NCBI RefSeq assembly: GCF_012844365.1
Contig: NZ_CP051626.1
Location: 3,596,001 to 3,660,000, forward strand
Reading direction: 5' to 3'
Length of the DNA: 64,000 nucleotides
Source: Brevibacterium sp. 'Marine'
GTDB taxonomy: Bacteria > Actinomycetota > Actinomycetes > Actinomycetales > Brevibacteriaceae
Under the pieces are notes generated by a model. It ran no database searches. It was not told the DNA's origin and saw only the letters and a program-made list of their open reading frames with translations. The position numbers and the translations under genes were made by a program. Positions 18,045-27,266 of this stretch are shown here, piece by piece (position 1 is the first letter of the stretch; each line of letters opens with the position of its first letter).

Positions 18045-18845
18045 ATGACCTCCGATTCCCGGCACAACTTCCAGACTCTCGCCGAGGCGGTCGACCGAGA
18101 ACTGCGCGCCCGAGGCGGCAGCGAACGCGCCCAGAAGGAAAAGGCCTACCTCAAGAGCGAACTCCTCCATTACGGAGTGAGCGTCCCGGACACCCGAGCC
18201 ATCGTGCGGACGTCACTGCGCGGGACGGCGCTGGACCACGACGAGGTCATCGAGCTTGCCCGGCTCCTCTGGGCCGCGCCGACGTCGTCAGATGACTCAG
18301 CCGGCAGCACCGAACTGACGGACGGCGGGTCAACCGGGAACCACCCACCTGTCCACGAGCGTCGCGCCGCGGCCACGATGGTGCTCATCCAGTCGCAGGA
18401 CCGCCTCGGCGCCGGGGATGCGGACTTCATTGAAGACCTGCTGCGCGAAGCGAAGACGTGGGCCCTTGTCGACCCCCTGGCCGGGGATCTCGTCGGGCCG
18501 TTGAGCGAGCGGGATGCTGCTTTCGACCCCATTCTCGAGCGCTGGGCGAGCGATGAGGACTTTTGGATCCGCCGCTCGGCCCTGCTGGCGCACCTGGTTC
18601 CGCTGCGACAGGGCCGCGGCGACTTCGACCGGTTCTCCCGTTTCGCCGAGGCGATGCTCGAGGAGAAGGAGTTCTTCATCCGCAAGGCCATCGGCTGGGT
18701 TCTGCGCGACACCGCACGCACACGCCCCGACCTTGTCTTCGACTGGATCCTCCCGCGCGCCCACCGTGCCTCCGGGGTGACGATCCGCGAAGCCGTCAAA
18801 CGACTCTCGCCCGAACAGCGCGAGGCCGTGCTCGCAACCCGATGA
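18045..18845 (+). CDS. DNA alkylation repair protein, AlkD family
   Basis: A 266-residue HEAT-like repeat protein. AlkD-type glycosylases remove bulky or cationic alkylated bases without base flipping. Visible family features are the helix-rich repeats, the segment TWALVDPLAGDLVGP that carries the conserved Trp and Asp of the active cleft, DFWIRRSALLAHL, and the C-terminal FFIRKAIGWVLRDTARTRPD. The start is taken at the ATG at 18045 (MTSDSRH); another ATG lies four codons upstream, and no ribosome site precedes either. It carries an acidic low-complexity insert (near residues 85-105) not typical of AlkD. Confidence 0.87.
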   Translation: MTSDSRHNFQTLAEAVDRELRARGGSERAQKEKAYLKSELLHYGVSVPDTRAIVRTSLRGTALDHDEVIELARLLWAAPTSSDDSAGSTELTDGGSTGNHPPVHERRAAATMVLIQSQDRLGAGDADFIEDLLREAKTWALVDPLAGDLVGPLSERDAAFDPILERWASDEDFWIRRSALLAHLVPLRQGRGDFDRFSRFAEAMLEEKEFFIRKAIGWVLRDTARTRPDLVFDWILPRAHRASGVTIREAVKRLSPEQREAVLATR

Positions 18846-18873
18846 CCATCGCCACCACCCGACATGATTGCCA

Positions 18874-18883
18874 TGTCCTAACA
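18874..18883 (+). promoter_or_regulatory. IolR-type box TGTCCTAACA, copy 1
   Basis: Exact match to the published C. glutamicum IolR consensus KGWCHTRACA. It lies 88 bp before the MocA-type dehydrogenase gene and 32 bp, about three helical turns, before copy 2. Confidence 0.6.
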
Positions 18884-18905
18884 AATTAATCTGAATTACA
18901 TCTTT

Positions 18906-18915
18906 TGACCTGACA
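18906..18915 (+). promoter_or_regulatory. IolR-type box TGACCTGACA, copy 2
   Basis: Exact match to KGWCHTRACA. It overlaps the TTTTGACC that would serve as a -35 element for the downstream dehydrogenase gene (-10 near TAGCGT at 18926), so repression by blocking RNA polymerase is plausible. Confidence 0.6.
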
Positions 18916-18970
18916 AATTTGCCTGTAGCGTGGTGGATGGCCCCAACCCTGCATTCGAAGGAGAATCATC

Positions 18971-20155
18971 ATGCCGCAGCGCCTCGGAATCGCTGTCATC
19001 GGAGCCGGAATGGCCGGCCGCGCCCACGCGTCGGCCTGGCGCGCTGCCCCCACAGCAGGCACAGGCGAGCTGCCGGAGATCGAACTCGTCTCCGTCTGTG
19101 ACATCGCCGGCGATCTCGCCGCCGCGACCGCCGCCCGGTACGGCTACTCTCGCCATGACACGGATTGGCACGACATCGTCGACGCCGACGACATCGACAT
19201 CGTCAGCGTCGTCGTCGCGAACTCCTTCCACAAGGAGATCGTCGAAGCGCTCCTCGCCGCCGGCAAGCACGTCCTCTGCGAAAAGCCTCTGACCGACACC
19301 GTCGATGACGCCCGCGCCATGGTCGCAGCCGCCGAGAACGCCGACTCGATCGCCCGACTCGGCTTCACCTTCCGGCGTGCTCCCGGGCTGGCCGCGATCC
19401 GCGACCTCATCGACGACGGGACGCTCGGACCCGTCAGCCACATCAACGCGTGGTACTGGGCGGACTACGCGTGCTCCCCCACCGCTCCGATGAGCTGGCG
19501 CTACAAAGGAGCACTCGGCACCGGCGCACTGGCCGATGTCGGCAGCCACCTCACCGACACCGTCGAATTCCTCGCCGGCCCCATCCATTCGGTCTCCGGC
19601 GGACGCTTCCACACAGCGATCACCTCCCGCCCGCTGCCGCTCGGCCACGTCGTCGGCCACGACCACGTCGAGGTCAGCGACGAATACGAACCCGTCGGCA
19701 ACGACGACTACGCCGGCTTCGGAGTCGAATTCCCGACCGGATCCGGCATCCTCCAGGTCTCGCGCATCGCCGCCGGTCACCCCAACAGCCTCGGCGTCGA
19801 GGTCTTCTGCAAAGGCGGCTCGGCCAGCTTCGACTTCCGCTTCCCCGGTCAGATCGTGCTCAATCAGAGCATCGATGGTGCCGCAGCGACCGGGCTGACA
19901 ACGATCCAGCTCGGCCCCGAACACCCCTACATCGCCACCGGTCTGCCCATGGCCGCCCCGGGCGTCGGAGTCGGTCAGAACGACGGCTTCACCTTCCAGG
20001 CCCGCGCCTTCCTCGACGAGGTCGCCGGCCGCCCCGAAGCCGAATCGCTGCCACGCTGTGCGCATTTCTCCGACGGCCTGCACGCACTCCAGATCCGCGA
20101 CGCGGTCATCGCCTCAGCCAACGACAACGGAACCACGAAGGAAGTCACAGCATGA
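18971..20155 (+). CDS. Gfo/Idh/MocA family oxidoreductase in the inositol regulon
   Basis: A 394-residue NAD(P)-dependent dehydrogenase. The Rossmann motif VIGAGMAGRAHA is at the N-terminus, and the catalytic-lysine motif EKPL is in HVLCEKPLTD. The C-terminal MocA domain begins near residue 140, and the GTGALADVGSHLTDTVEFL segment carries the conserved Asp and His. GAAGGAG precedes the ATG. It overlaps the next isomerase gene by 4 bp. C. glutamicum keeps similar dehydrogenase genes (the oxi genes) beside sugar-isomerase genes in its second inositol locus, so this may oxidise an inositol isomer or another cyclitol. Two IolR-type boxes stand before it. Confidence 0.88.
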   Translation: MPQRLGIAVIGAGMAGRAHASAWRAAPTAGTGELPEIELVSVCDIAGDLAAATAARYGYSRHDTDWHDIVDADDIDIVSVVVANSFHKEIVEALLAAGKHVLCEKPLTDTVDDARAMVAAAENADSIARLGFTFRRAPGLAAIRDLIDDGTLGPVSHINAWYWADYACSPTAPMSWRYKGALGTGALADVGSHLTDTVEFLAGPIHSVSGGRFHTAITSRPLPLGHVVGHDHVEVSDEYEPVGNDDYAGFGVEFPTGSGILQVSRIAAGHPNSLGVEVFCKGGSASFDFRFPGQIVLNQSIDGAAATGLTTIQLGPEHPYIATGLPMAAPGVGVGQNDGFTFQARAFLDEVAGRPEAESLPRCAHFSDGLHALQIRDAVIASANDNGTTKEVTA

Positions 20156-21153
20156 AATACGGCGTCTACACGGCGATCCTCCACGACCGCCCGCTGCCCG
20201 AAGCCCTCAAGGTCATCAGAGATCTCGGTCTCGATGCGGCCGAGATCAACGTCGGCGGATTCCTCCCGCCCATCCACATGCCCACGATCAATGACATCCT
20301 CACCTCGGACGATGCCCGAGACGAGTACCTCGGCACCTTCGCCGAGGCGGGGGTCGAGCTGGCAGGACTCAATGCCAACGGCAACCCTCTCCACCCGAAT
20401 CCGGAGATCGGTCCCCCGACGCTTTCCGATATCGAGCGGGCCATCAAGGTCGCCAACCGCCTCGGCCAGACCCGCGTGGTGACGATGTCGGGTCTGCCCG
20501 GCGCCGATTCCTCCGCCGCCGTGCCGACCTGGATCGTCAACCCGTGGGAGTCGTCGTACCTCGACGTCCGCGACGCCCAGTGGGAGACCGCGACCCCGGT
20601 CTGGCGCGAGCTCGATCGCCTCGCCGCGGACAACGGCGTGCAGATCGCCATCGAGATGCACCCGCACAACCTCGTGTTCAATCCAGCCACCCTCGAACGA
20701 CTCGTCGAGACGATCGGCGCGACGAATGTCGGTGCGGAGATGGACCCCTCCCACCTGTTCTGGCAGGGCATCGATCCCGTCGCAGCCGTCGACCACCTCG
20801 GCGAGCTCGTCGTCCACGCGGCAGCCAAGGACGTGCGCATCAACGAGGCGGCAACGATCCACGGCGTCCTCGACGACCGCCACACCCGCTTCACCGGGGA
20901 CCGGATCACGAACATCCGCGGCGGAGCGGCGATCAGCGCCTGGCCGAAAGGCTCGGCCTGGGACTTCGTGGCACTCGGCAAAGGCCATGACCAGGACTTC
21001 TGGAATCGGTTCGTCGCCGCCCTGGCCCGCGTCGATCCGAACATGGCCGTGCACATCGAGCACGAGGACGAAGCGCTCGGCCGGATCGAAGGACTCGAAA
21101 CCGCCGCCGAGGTGCTGCTCACGGCCGCACGCACCGTGCCGTCCGCGGGCTGA
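20152..21153 (+). CDS. Sugar phosphate isomerase/epimerase family TIM-barrel protein
   Basis: A 333-residue xylose-isomerase-like TIM barrel (AP endonuclease 2 fold). Metal-binding positions are suggested by Glu in DAAEINVGG, Glu-Met-His in IAIEMHPHN, Asp-Pro-Ser-His in AEMDPSHLFWQ, and the C-terminal HIEHEDEAL. Its start codon overlaps the stop of the dehydrogenase gene (ATGA), so the two work as one unit; oxidation followed by keto-sugar isomerisation or dehydration is the likely logic. Similar proteins occur next to oxi-type dehydrogenases in C. glutamicum. No specific substrate can be assigned. Confidence 0.85.
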   Translation: MKYGVYTAILHDRPLPEALKVIRDLGLDAAEINVGGFLPPIHMPTINDILTSDDARDEYLGTFAEAGVELAGLNANGNPLHPNPEIGPPTLSDIERAIKVANRLGQTRVVTMSGLPGADSSAAVPTWIVNPWESSYLDVRDAQWETATPVWRELDRLAADNGVQIAIEMHPHNLVFNPATLERLVETIGATNVGAEMDPSHLFWQGIDPVAAVDHLGELVVHAAAKDVRINEAATIHGVLDDRHTRFTGDRITNIRGGAAISAWPKGSAWDFVALGKGHDQDFWNRFVAALARVDPNMAVHIEHEDEALGRIEGLETAAEVLLTAARTVPSAG

Positions 21154-21340
21154 CCGACACGGCCGCGCAGGCAGCGCAGGCAGCGCAGTCCGCGCACTAC
21201 CGCGCCCGGCCGCGGCAGTGCGACCGCACGGCCTGCGTGTCACGGACAGTTCCGGGGCGGTGACCTGCGCGGGTCACCGCCCCCGGGCGCCGCTCGGCCG
21301 AGTAAGCTCGAACCACAGATCCCCGACGAGGCAGGAGCCC

Positions 21341-22108
21341 ATGGCACGCGAACCCGAGACCGAACTCCCCGCAGAGTTCTTCGGTCCCCTCGACCGCTCC
21401 CCCGGAGCCGTGCCTCTCTATGTCCAGATCGCCCGGAAGCTCGAGGCCGCCATCGCGACCGGGTCACTTGTGGCCGGAACCCGCCTCGAGAACGAGGTCG
21501 CCATGGCCAAGCGGATCGGCCTGTCGCGGCCGACCATCCGACAGGCCATTCAGGACCTCGTCGACAAAGGCCTGCTCGTGCGTCGCCGCGGGATCGGCAC
21601 CCAGGTCATCCAACGACCGGTCGCCCGACCGGTCGACCTCACCAGCCTCTATGAGGACCTCGAGAAGTCCGGAAACCCGCCCTCGACCGTCGTCCTGTCC
21701 CACCGCGTCGAGGCCGCCGATCCGGAAACGGCCGAACGGCTGGGAGTTCCCGTCGGCGCCCCCAGCCTCCACCTGAGACGACTGCGGCTCGTCGGGACGA
21801 CGCCCCTGGCGGTGCTGCACAATGTGCTGCCCGCTCCCTTCACCGACATCACCGCCGACGAGCTCGTGAGCACCGGACTGTACGAGACCCTGCGGTCACG
21901 CGGGGTCGTCTTCTCGATCGCGCAGCAGCGGATCGGGGCGAAGGCCGCCGACTCGACGGAGGCCGATCTGCTCGAGATCGATCCGGGCTCACCGCTGCTG
22001 ACGATGAATCGCACCGCGCTCGACCATTCCGGCGGCATCATCGAGTGGGGCGACCATTGCTACCGGCCCGACCTCTACTCCTTCGAGACGACCCTCGTCT
22101 CTCGCTGA
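21341..22108 (+). CDS. iolR: GntR family regulator, probable inositol repressor IolR
   Basis: A 255-residue GntR regulator of the HutC/UTRA type. The winged HTH spans about residues 30-95 (VPLYVQIARKLEAAIATGSL, then SRPTIRQAIQDLVDKGLL), and the UTRA effector domain covers the rest (LRRLRLVGTTPLAVLHNVLP and the closing Arg-Pro-Asp-Leu-Tyr-Ser-Phe-Glu). GCAGGAG precedes the ATG. It lies between the two inositol transcription units, both of which carry boxes matching the IolR consensus, the main reason for the name. The symbol is an inference from context. No box is evident upstream of its own start, so autoregulation is not indicated. Confidence 0.8.
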   Translation: MAREPETELPAEFFGPLDRSPGAVPLYVQIARKLEAAIATGSLVAGTRLENEVAMAKRIGLSRPTIRQAIQDLVDKGLLVRRRGIGTQVIQRPVARPVDLTSLYEDLEKSGNPPSTVVLSHRVEAADPETAERLGVPVGAPSLHLRRLRLVGTTPLAVLHNVLPAPFTDITADELVSTGLYETLRSRGVVFSIAQQRIGAKAADSTEADLLEIDPGSPLLTMNRTALDHSGGIIEWGDHCYRPDLYSFETTLVSR

Positions 22109-22327
22109 GCTCGACTGCCTCCCGGAGCCCACGCGCTCCGGCCGCAGACGACCTTCGGTGCCTGCTGTTCCTTTCGCCACCAGGTCCACACTCACTGCGC
22201 TTTCAGTGCCATAGCTGCCCAGGTCCCGCCCACACCGCGATCGACCGCACCGTCCGCTCGCCCGCCGACGGCATCATCTCCCGAGTTTTTCTCCACAGGG
22301 GGTGACGGGGCACACGATCAGTGCTAT
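22109..22327. other. Intergenic region upstream of the iolC promoter
   Basis: About 220 bases after iolR with no coding potential. I see no strong terminator. It leads into the paired IolR-type boxes that end the 290-base gap before iolC. Confidence 0.4.
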
Positions 22328-22337
22328 TGTCATGACA
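22328..22337 (+). promoter_or_regulatory. IolR-type box TGTCATGACA, copy 3
   Basis: Matches KGWCHTRACA and is itself a perfect palindrome, extended to TTGTCATGACAA. It lies 62 bp before iolC and is offset by 17 bp from copy 4. Confidence 0.65.
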
Positions 22338-22344
22338 AATACTT

Positions 22345-22354
22345 TGTCCTAACA
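22345..22354 (+). promoter_or_regulatory. IolR-type box TGTCCTAACA, copy 4
   Basis: Exact match to KGWCHTRACA and identical to copy 1, within TTTGTCCTAACAAA. It sits in the main iol operon promoter, with the iolC ribosome site (GAAGGAT) about 30 bp further on. Confidence 0.65.
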
Positions 22355-22398
22355 AATACCCGCAACGGCATCGCCGCCGTAGAGAAGGATGGCCCACC

Positions 22399-23412
22399 AT
22401 GACCTCCTCGCCGACTCCGGCTCCTCGCACCGAACCGTTCGACCTCATCACGATCGGCCGCATCGGCGTCGACATCTACCCCCTCCAGGACGCAGTCGGC
22501 CTCGAAGAGGTCGAGACCTTCGGCAAGTACCTCGGCGGATCGGCCACAAACGTCGCGGTCGCTGCTGCCAGGCATGGGGTCGACTCGGCCGTCATCACCG
22601 CCACCGGCGACGATCCCTTCGGTCGGTACCTGCGCGGTGAGGTCGCCCGCCTCGGCGTCGACAACCGCTGGGTGACCACGAACCCGAACTTCAACACCCC
22701 AGTGACCTTCTGCGAGATCTTCCCACCCGATGATTTCCCGCTCTACTTCTACCGCGACCCGAAAGCCCCGGACCTCGACCTCACCGAGGCGGACCTCGAC
22801 CGCGAGCAGACCTCCTCGGCGAAGATCTTCTGGGCCACCGTCACCGGGCTGAGCGTCGAACCCAGCCGCGACACCCACCATGCCGCGTGGGCGGCGCGGA
22901 AGCGCGCCGGGCACACCGTCCTCGACCTCGACTACCGTCCGATGTTCTGGGAGTCCCCGGAGATCGCCCACACCGAGGTGGCCCGTGCCCTCGAGCACGT
23001 CACCGTGGCCGTGGGCAATCGCGAGGAGTGCGAGATCGCCGTCGGAGAGACCGAGCCCGAACGCGCCGCCGATGCCCTGCTCGATCGCGGAGTCGAACTC
23101 GCGATCGTCAAGCAGGGCCCGAAGGGCGTGCTCGCGAAGACCGCCGATGAACGGGTCGAAGTCCCGCCCTACCCCGTCGACGTCATCAACGGTCTCGGCG
23201 CCGGAGACGGATTCGGCGGAGCCCTGTGCCGGGGCCTGCTGGCCGGCTGGGACCTCGAATACCTGTTGCGCTTCGCGAATGTCGCAGGCGCCATCGTAGC
23301 CACCCGCCGCGAATGTTCGACGGCCATGCCGACCACCGAGGAGATCACCTCTGTCATCGGCGAGCCCACCTCCCCCGCCGTCGCGGCCGGCGCGAAGGGA
23401 GCCCAACAGTGA
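22399..23412 (+). CDS. iolC: 5-dehydro-2-deoxygluconokinase
   Basis: A 337-residue PfkB-family sugar kinase that phosphorylates 5-dehydro-2-deoxy-D-gluconate in myo-inositol breakdown. The N-terminal signature is GGSATNVAVAAARHG (residues 46-60), and the C-terminal anion hole and catalytic base are NGLGAGDGFGGALCRG with Asp270. The segment ITIGRIGVDIYPLQ is typical of IolC. It is the first gene of the operon, and its stop overlaps the next gene's GTG start by 4 bp. Confidence 0.94.
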   Translation: MTSSPTPAPRTEPFDLITIGRIGVDIYPLQDAVGLEEVETFGKYLGGSATNVAVAAARHGVDSAVITATGDDPFGRYLRGEVARLGVDNRWVTTNPNFNTPVTFCEIFPPDDFPLYFYRDPKAPDLDLTEADLDREQTSSAKIFWATVTGLSVEPSRDTHHAAWAARKRAGHTVLDLDYRPMFWESPEIAHTEVARALEHVTVAVGNREECEIAVGETEPERAADALLDRGVELAIVKQGPKGVLAKTADERVEVPPYPVDVINGLGAGDGFGGALCRGLLAGWDLEYLLRFANVAGAIVATRRECSTAMPTTEEITSVIGEPTSPAVAAGAKGAQQ

Positions 23413-24317
23413 CCACTTCACCGATCATCGCCGCCGATGCCATCGCAGAACTGCGCGAAGCTCGCTTCGCCGATCCCGGTGCGATCACCCGCGCATGGCA
23501 GTCCCGCTCCCGCCGAAGCATCGCGGGCGAGGATTCCCGCCTCTTCATCGTCGCCGCCGACCACCCGGCCCGCGGGGCGATGAAGGTCGGCGACGACGCC
23601 CTGGCCATGGCCGACCGCGCCGACCTCGTCACGCGACTGGCCACAGCCCTGTCCCGCCCCGGCGTCGATGGGGTCCTCGCCACTGCCGAGATCCTCGACG
23701 ACCTCGCCTTCCTCGGCCACCTCGAGGGCAAGCTCGCCGTCGGCTCGATGAACCGCGGCGGACTCGCCGGATCGAGCTTCGAGATCGACGACCGCTTCAC
23801 CGGCCACACCGTCGACCAAATGGCCCGCGACGGAATCGACCTGGCGAAGACGCTGCTGCGGATCAACCTCGGCGACCCGGCGACCGCCTCGGCGCTCGAA
23901 GCCAATGCCCGCGCCGTCGATGCCTGCGCCGAGGCGAACCTGCCGGTCATGCTCGAACCGTTCATGAACGAGTGGGTCGACGGCAGGGTCCGCAACCAGC
24001 TGACCCCCGAAGCCGTCATCAACTCGATCGGCATCGCCCAGGGCCTCGGTGCGACGTCGACGCACACGTGGCTGAAGATCCCCGTCGTCGACGACATGGA
24101 ACGGGTCATGGCCGCGACAACGCTGCCCACCCTCCTTCTCGGCGGCGAACGCTCGAACGACCCAGAGGCGACCTTCCGCAGCTGGGCGGACGCGCTCGCG
24201 CTGCCCGGAGTCCGCGGGCTCGTCATCGGCCGCTCCATCATCTACCCCGCCGACGGCGACGTCGTCTCGGCCGTCGACCGCGCCGCCGCGCTCGTGCACG
24301 GACAGGAGAAGATCTGA
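23409..24317 (+). CDS. Cgl0159-like (beta/alpha)8 aldolase of the inositol operon
   Basis: A 302-residue TIM-barrel protein resembling the Cgl0159 family found directly after iolC in C. glutamicum. The segment RLFIVAADHPARGAMKVGDD resembles the start of DhnA/IolJ-type class I aldolases, and HTWLKIPVV carries a lysine at the usual Schiff-base strand. By position it probably cleaves 2-deoxy-5-keto-gluconate 6-phosphate to dihydroxyacetone phosphate and malonate semialdehyde, the step done by IolJ in Bacillus. The GTG start at 23409 overlaps the iolC stop (GTGA). Confidence 0.85.
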   Translation: MTTSPIIAADAIAELREARFADPGAITRAWQSRSRRSIAGEDSRLFIVAADHPARGAMKVGDDALAMADRADLVTRLATALSRPGVDGVLATAEILDDLAFLGHLEGKLAVGSMNRGGLAGSSFEIDDRFTGHTVDQMARDGIDLAKTLLRINLGDPATASALEANARAVDACAEANLPVMLEPFMNEWVDGRVRNQLTPEAVINSIGIAQGLGATSTHTWLKIPVVDDMERVMAATTLPTLLLGGERSNDPEATFRSWADALALPGVRGLVIGRSIIYPADGDVVSAVDRAAALVHGQEKI

Positions 24318-24320
24318 AAC

Positions 24321-25271
24321 ATGATCAACGAATGGTTCCACCCTGCGGGAAGCCTCGCACACGAGGGCTTCGACTCCGTCGTCGACGCCGCCATCGACGG
24401 CTGGGCGCACACCGGATTCCGATCCGTGACCTTGGGCGACGCCAACCCCACCTCCATCGACCTGCCGGCCGCCGCGGTCGAACGGGTCTTCGTCCCCCTT
24501 GCCGGTGAGTCCTTCACCGTCGACTACACCCTGTCCGACGGCACCACCGGCGGCCAGTCGCTGACCGGTCGGGCCTCGGTCTTCCACGGTCCCGCCGACT
24601 GCCTCTACCTGCCCACCGGGGCACACGCGAGCGTGAGCTCCGCCGCCGGTCGGATCGCCATCGCCGAGGCGCCCACCACCGAGGCTCGTCCTGTACAGTT
24701 CCTGCCCGCCGCCGAGGTCCCCGTCGAACTGCGCGGATCGGGCATCTCGAGTCGTCAGGTCCACAACTTCGCCACCCCGGCCGGACTCGACTGCGTGAAG
24801 ATCATCGCCTGCGAGGTCATCACTCCCGGCGGCAACTGGTCGTCCTATCCTCCGCACAAGCACGACGAGGCGATTCCCGGCTCCGAATCCCGACTCGAGG
24901 AGATCTACTACTTCGAGACTGCGGTCTCTCGCGGATCGAACGCCCCCGAGGCGGCCGATCCGTTCTCGCTGTTCTCGACCTATTCGTCGGGTGCGGGGGA
25001 GATCACCACCTCGGCGACGGTGCGCAGCGGCGACATTGCGCTCGTGCCCTACGGCTACCACGGGCCGCTCGCCGCCGCGCCGGGCTACGACAACTACTAC
25101 CTCAACGTCATGGCCGGGCCCGACGCGGAACGCGTGTGGCTCATCAGCGACGATCCCGCCCACGGGTGGGTCCGCGATGAGTGGGAAGACCTCGAGTTCG
25201 ACTCCCGCCTGCCCTACACCGGCGATTCCGCCGGATCGGCCGCGAATTCCGAAACTTCGAAGGAGAAGTGA
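24321..25271 (+). CDS. iolB: 5-deoxy-glucuronate isomerase
   Basis: A 316-residue double-cupin enzyme that isomerises 5-deoxy-glucuronate to 5-dehydro-2-deoxygluconate. The C-terminal cupin has the family's metal-site region NWSSYPPHKHDE, followed by EEIYYFE, and LVPYGYHGPLAAAPGYDNYYLNV closes it. It starts 4 bp after the previous stop. The C-terminus ends in a short Ser/Ala tail. Confidence 0.94.
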   Translation: MINEWFHPAGSLAHEGFDSVVDAAIDGWAHTGFRSVTLGDANPTSIDLPAAAVERVFVPLAGESFTVDYTLSDGTTGGQSLTGRASVFHGPADCLYLPTGAHASVSSAAGRIAIAEAPTTEARPVQFLPAAEVPVELRGSGISSRQVHNFATPAGLDCVKIIACEVITPGGNWSSYPPHKHDEAIPGSESRLEEIYYFETAVSRGSNAPEAADPFSLFSTYSSGAGEITTSATVRSGDIALVPYGYHGPLAAAPGYDNYYLNVMAGPDAERVWLISDDPAHGWVRDEWEDLEFDSRLPYTGDSAGSAANSETSKEK

Positions 25272-25272
25272 C

Positions 25273-27174
25273 ATGACCACGATGACCGTCGCGCAGGCTC
25301 TCATGACCTTCCTGTCGCGCCAGTACACCGTCGACGGTGATATCCGGCAGCGGACGATCGCCGGCACGTTCGGCATCTTCGGTCACGGCAATGTCGCGGG
25401 CATCGGCCAGGCCCTGCGCCAACTCGGCCATGAGGACCCTGCCGCCATGCCCTATCACCAGGGCCGCAACGAACAGGCCATGGTCCACCAGGCCGTCGGC
25501 TACGCCCGGATGAACCGCCGCCGTTCGACCTTCGCGGCGGCCGCCTCGGTGGGTCCCGGTGCCGCGAACATGCTCACCGGCGCGGCCTTGGCCACAGCGA
25601 ACCGGATGCCGGTTCTCCTGCTGCCCTCGGACACCTTCGCCACCCGCGTCGCCGATCCCGTCCTCCAACAGCTTGAGCACCCTCACGACACGTCGCTGCA
25701 GGTCACGGATGCGTTCCGCCCGCTCTCCCGATTCTTCGACCGGGTCGATCGTCCCGAGCAGCTCTTCTCCTGCGCCCTGGCCGCAATGCGCGTGCTCACC
25801 GACCCTGCCGAGACCGGTGCCGTGACCATCGCCCTGCCCGAGGATGTCCAGGCCGAGCTCATCGAGGTCCCCGACGAGTTCCTCACCGAACGCGACTGGC
25901 ACATTCGCCGACCGCTGCCCGAACCCGGCCCACTCGACCGTGCAGTCGAGGCGATCCGGAACGCGGAAGAACCGCTCATCATCGCCGGCGGCGGGGTCCT
26001 CTACTCCGACGCCGAGAACGAACTGCGCGCCTTCGCGGAGGCGACCGGCATTCCCGTGGCCACCACTCAGGCAGGCGGCGGAGTGCTCGATCACGATCAT
26101 CCGCTCAACCTCGGCGGGGTCGGCGCCACGGGATCGGCCGCGGCCAACCGCATCGCCGCCTCGGCGGATGTCATCATCGGAATCGGCACCCGCTACAGCG
26201 ACTTCACGACCTCGAGCCGCACGGCCTTCACCAATCCGGACGTCAGCTTCGTCAATCTCAACGTCACGGGCTTCGACGCGTACAAGCACGGCAGCCGGCA
26301 CCCGCTCGTCGCCGATGCCCGGGCCGGTCTGCTGGGACTGCACGAGCGCCTCGGCGACTTCCGGGTCGGACCCGAACACGCACGGAGCGTTAGGACGGAG
26401 AAGGCGAACTGGGTCGCCGAGGTCGACGCCTCCACCGCACCCACTGACGCCGATCTGCCGGGCCAGCCCGAGATCATCGGCGCCGTCAACCGCGCCACGG
26501 GCGCCCGCGACGTCGTCGTCCAAGCCGCCGGCTCACTGCCCGGTGACCTGCAGAAGCTCTGGCGGACCCGCGATGCGCTCGGCTACCACGTCGAATACGC
26601 GTTCTCATGCATGGGCTATGAGATCGCCGGAGGACTGGGTGTGCGGAGGGCCATCGACGCCGCGAGCGATGATCGGGACGTCGTCGTCATGGTCGGTGAC
26701 GGCTCCTACCTCATGCTCCACACGGAGCTCGTCACCGCGGTGGCCGAGGGCCTCAAACTCATCGTCGTCCTCGTCCAGAACCACGGGTACGCCTCGATCG
26801 GACACCTGTCCGAGACCGTCGGCGCCCCGCGCTTCGGCACCTGGTACCGCAAGCACGACGCCGATTCGCCCGAGTTCCGCACCGACGAGATCCTGCCGGT
26901 CGACCTCGCCGCGAACGCCCGCTCCTACGGCATCGACGTCGTCGAGATCGACCCCGGACCGTCCGCGAGCACCCGCCTCGCCGAGGCGGTCGAAGCGGCC
27001 CGTGCCGCCGATACCTCGACGCTCATCCACATCAATTCCGATCCCCTGGTCTACGCCCCCGACGGCGAAGGCTGGTGGGACGTGCCCGTCGCCGCCTCCT
27101 CGACGATGGCCGACACACGGGACGCCCGCGCCGCTTACGAGGAGGAACGCAGCACCCAGCGGCCGCTGCTCTGA
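25273..27174 (+). CDS. iolD: 3D-(3,5/4)-trihydroxycyclohexane-1,2-dione acylhydrolase (decyclizing)
   Basis: A 633-residue thiamine-diphosphate enzyme that opens the inositol ring. The N-terminal Pyr domain starts TVAQALMTFLSRQYTVDGD, with the catalytic Glu in GRNEQAMVHQAVGYAR. The PP domain has the ThDP/Mg motif beginning at Gly-Asp-Gly near residue 475 and ending in Gln-Asn-His-Gly-Tyr about 30 residues later. The ATG at 25273 has GAAGGAGAAG upstream and follows the iolB stop by 1 bp. Confidence 0.95.
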   Translation: MTTMTVAQALMTFLSRQYTVDGDIRQRTIAGTFGIFGHGNVAGIGQALRQLGHEDPAAMPYHQGRNEQAMVHQAVGYARMNRRRSTFAAAASVGPGAANMLTGAALATANRMPVLLLPSDTFATRVADPVLQQLEHPHDTSLQVTDAFRPLSRFFDRVDRPEQLFSCALAAMRVLTDPAETGAVTIALPEDVQAELIEVPDEFLTERDWHIRRPLPEPGPLDRAVEAIRNAEEPLIIAGGGVLYSDAENELRAFAEATGIPVATTQAGGGVLDHDHPLNLGGVGATGSAAANRIAASADVIIGIGTRYSDFTTSSRTAFTNPDVSFVNLNVTGFDAYKHGSRHPLVADARAGLLGLHERLGDFRVGPEHARSVRTEKANWVAEVDASTAPTDADLPGQPEIIGAVNRATGARDVVVQAAGSLPGDLQKLWRTRDALGYHVEYAFSCMGYEIAGGLGVRRAIDAASDDRDVVVMVGDGSYLMLHTELVTAVAEGLKLIVVLVQNHGYASIGHLSETVGAPRFGTWYRKHDADSPEFRTDEILPVDLAANARSYGIDVVEIDPGPSASTRLAEAVEAARAADTSTLIHINSDPLVYAPDGEGWWDVPVAASSTMADTRDARAAYEEERSTQRPLL

Positions 27175-27266
27175 ACTGCGCGTCTGCCTCGGACCCGACG
27201 CGTCGTCGACCCCGAGCAGCCGCAGACGACATCCACGACAGACGAACTACCCTGAGGATTACACCC

